Positions 62,620-64,000 of a stretch of 64,000 nt of DNA are shown piece by piece. The notes under the pieces were generated by a model. The model was given only the letters and a program-made list of their open reading frames with translations. It was not told the origin of the DNA and searched no databases. Source of the DNA: Xanthomonas sp. CFBP 8443 (lineage in GTDB: Bacteria > Pseudomonadota > Gammaproteobacteria > Xanthomonadales > Xanthomonadaceae); NCBI RefSeq assembly GCF_025666195.1, contig NZ_CP102592.1:992001-1056000 (forward strand), given 5' to 3'. Within the stretch, counting starts at the first letter, position 1, and each line of letters starts with the position of its first letter. The position numbers and the translations under genes are program-made.

Positions 62620-63744
62620 ATGAGTGCACGTCCCGGCGCGCCTGCGCCCCTGCCTGCGGCGGCCCCGGCGCGCGCGCACGTGGTCACCGCGGTGGTGGTG
62701 GTGCTGCTGCTGGTCGCCGGGCTGTTGTCCGGTGGCTGGATGCTGGGCCGCGCGCCGCTGCCGGCGGCGTCGCTGGCGCCGGCGCGCTGGGCCGACGGCG
62801 AGGCCGGCCGCGCGATCAATCAGGCGCTGAAGCTGCCGCTGCAGGCGCAGGCCGACCTGGCCGGCGCGGCGTTGCGTTATCGGCTGCTCGGCGATGCCGG
62901 GCCGCAGGTCGCGCTGGGCTGCCCAGGCTGGCTGTTCTACCGCGACGGCTTGCGTCCGCCCGCCGGCGCCGGCGAAGCGGTGTTCGCCCAGCGCGTGCGC
63001 TTGATGCGGCATTGGGCGCGGCAGCTGCAGGCGCAGGGCGTGCAGTTGCTGGTGGTGGCGGTGCCGGACAAGTCGCGGATCGAGCAGGCGCACACCTGCG
63101 GCCTGCGCCATTCGGCGCCGATGCGCGCGCGGCTGGGGCAATGGCACCAGGCGCTGGCCGCCGCCGGCGTGGCCTCGACCGACCTGCTGCCGGTGCTGCA
63201 GGCCGGCGACGCGCCGGTGTTCTTCCGCACCGACGTGCACATGAACCGGATCGGCGCGCAGCGCGCCGCCGATGCGGTGGCGGCCTCGGCGTTGCCGCTG
63301 CTCGGTGGGCGCGGCGCGCAGGCCTTCGCGGTCGGCGCGCCCGGCGCGCCGACGCCGCGGATGGGCGACCTGATCGTGCTGGCCGGGCTGGAACATGCGC
63401 CGCCGGCCTGGCGCCCGGCGCTGGACCGCGAGCCGCAGCAGACCATCGCGCCGCTGCGCAGCGGTGGCCTGCTCGACGACACGCCGCCGGTGGAGGTGCT
63501 GCTGCTGGGCAGCTCCAACGGGCGCCGCAGCCTGTTCGGCGAACGCCTGGGCCACGCCCTCGGCCGCGAAGTGTGGAACCAGAGCCTGGACGGCGGCCAG
63601 TTCTCCGGCGCGTTGCTGGCGGCCTGGCCGCAGCGCAGGCAATGGCCGCCGAGCCTGAAGCTGGTGGTCTGGGAATTCTCCGAAATGGCCCTGTCGCTGC
63701 CGCTGACCGACGGCGAACGCGCGGCGCTGGCCGAGATCGACTGA
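62620..63744 (+). CDS. Membrane-anchored AlgJ-like SGNH acetyltransferase
   Basis: The 374-residue protein has an uncleaved-looking N-terminal anchor (about 22-45, VVTAVVVVLLLVAGLLSGGW) and a periplasmic AlgJ-like domain. GCPGWLFYRDG, the Asp205-x-His207 pair in FRTDVHMNRIGAQ and GSSNGRRS (Ser298/Ser299, nucleophile position) are visible. It differs from the preceding paralogue in being membrane-bound, like AlgJ versus AlgX. Together with the MBOAT protein that follows, it should relay acetyl groups across the inner membrane to the polymer. It starts 4 bp after the previous stop. Confidence 0.83.
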   Translation: MSARPGAPAPLPAAAPARAHVVTAVVVVLLLVAGLLSGGWMLGRAPLPAASLAPARWADGEAGRAINQALKLPLQAQADLAGAALRYRLLGDAGPQVALGCPGWLFYRDGLRPPAGAGEAVFAQRVRLMRHWARQLQAQGVQLLVVAVPDKSRIEQAHTCGLRHSAPMRARLGQWHQALAAAGVASTDLLPVLQAGDAPVFFRTDVHMNRIGAQRAADAVAASALPLLGGRGAQAFAVGAPGAPTPRMGDLIVLAGLEHAPPAWRPALDREPQQTIAPLRSGGLLDDTPPVEVLLLGSSNGRRSLFGERLGHALGREVWNQSLDGGQFSGALLAAWPQRRQWPPSLKLVVWEFSEMALSLPLTDGERAALAEID

Positions 63745-63757
63745 GCGCCGACCGACG

Positions 63758-64000
63758 ATGCTGTTCAACTCCTTCCTGTTCCTGCTGATCTTCCTGCCGG
63801 TCGCGCTGGGCGTGCACTACCTGCTCGGCGCGCTGCAGCCGCGCCTGGCCGCGCTATGGCTGTGCGTGGCCTCGATCGTGTTCTACGGCTGGTGGAACCC
63901 GCAGTTCGTGGTGCTGCTGGCCGGCTCGATCGTGTTCAACTACCTGGTCAGCCTGGCGATCCTGTCGCTGGCCAAGCGCCCCAGGCTGCAACTGCTGGTC
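63758..64000 (+). CDS. MBOAT O-acyltransferase, AlgI-like; gene runs past the window end
   Basis: Only 81 residues are visible, but they carry the AlgI-type beginning: MLFNSFLFLLIFLPVALGVH, LCVASIVFYGWWNPQFVVLL and GSIVFNYLVS. These proteins pass acetyl groups from cytoplasmic acetyl-CoA to periplasmic AlgJ/X-type enzymes. The start at 63758 lies 13 bases after the previous stop. The catalytic His region is beyond the window. Confidence 0.92.
   Translation, partial: MLFNSFLFLLIFLPVALGVHYLLGALQPRLAALWLCVASIVFYGWWNPQFVVLLAGSIVFNYLVSLAILSLAKRPRLQLLV

Overview
The window is chromosomal DNA from a high-GC gammaproteobacterium, most likely a Xanthomonas of the sacchari/translucens/albilineans side of the genus. 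This rests on the single-operon Xps-type type II secretion cluster (order E-F-G-H-I-J-K-L-M-N-D), a XadA/YadA-like trimeric adhesin, a complete bcs cellulose operon, and dispersed GTAGGAGCGGCTTCAGCCGC-type hairpins. The species is an inference; there is no rRNA marker. I saw no tRNA, rRNA, CRISPR array or intact insertion sequence.

Layout. 1-2.2 kb: 3' part of purL, carrying an unusual in-frame palindromic GC-rich insertion. 2.2-4.1 kb: about six and a half tandem copies of a ~176-bp repeat, then an AT-rich promoter region and a strongly structured leader. 4.1-14.4 kb: a 2739-residue trimeric autotransporter adhesin and a secreted subtilisin-family protease. 14.7-27.0 kb: the xps type II secretion operon (ATPase, inner-membrane platform, pseudopilins, XpsN and secretin) followed by a glycosyltransferase-like gene; repeat DNA interrupts the operon between xpsE/xpsF and xpsF/xpsG. 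27.0-32.2 kb: an accessory cassette of a LysR regulator and a divergent ADH, alpha/beta hydrolase, MFS exporter and cyclophilin-like lipoprotein. 32.4-37.9 kb: a minus-strand cluster of GntR/UTRA regulator, PnuC-type transporter, TonB-dependent receptor and APH-fold kinase, with a perfect TTGGTCTAGACCAA palindrome upstream. It looks like a vitamin or nucleoside-like salvage system; pncB lies 1.5 kb beyond it on the other strand.

40.7-51.9 kb: cellulose operon bcsD-bcsP-bcsA-bcsB-bcsZ-bcsC, with a candidate sigma-54 promoter in front. 52.2 kb: a peptide deformylase. 53.2-64.0 kb (running off the window): a second synthase-dependent exopolysaccharide operon: wecB (UDP-ManNAc supply), a BcsB-like periplasmic protein, an NfrB-like glycosyltransferase with MshEN-type c-di-GMP motifs, an NfrA-like TPR/outer-membrane protein, two AlgJ/AlgX-like SGNH proteins and an AlgI-like MBOAT acyltransferase. 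A near-perfect CRP/Clp site lies just upstream.

How the genes fit together. Most of the window serves the cell surface: adhesin, protease, secretion machine and two exopolysaccharide systems that should both respond to cyclic di-GMP (BcsA through PilZ, NfrB through MshEN, and possibly transcription through Clp). The best candidate for an undescribed system is the 53-64 kb operon. It combines Nfr (phage N4 receptor glycan), cellulose-type (BcsB) and alginate-type (AlgI/J/X acetylation) parts, and predicts an O-acetylated, ManNAc-based secreted polysaccharide.
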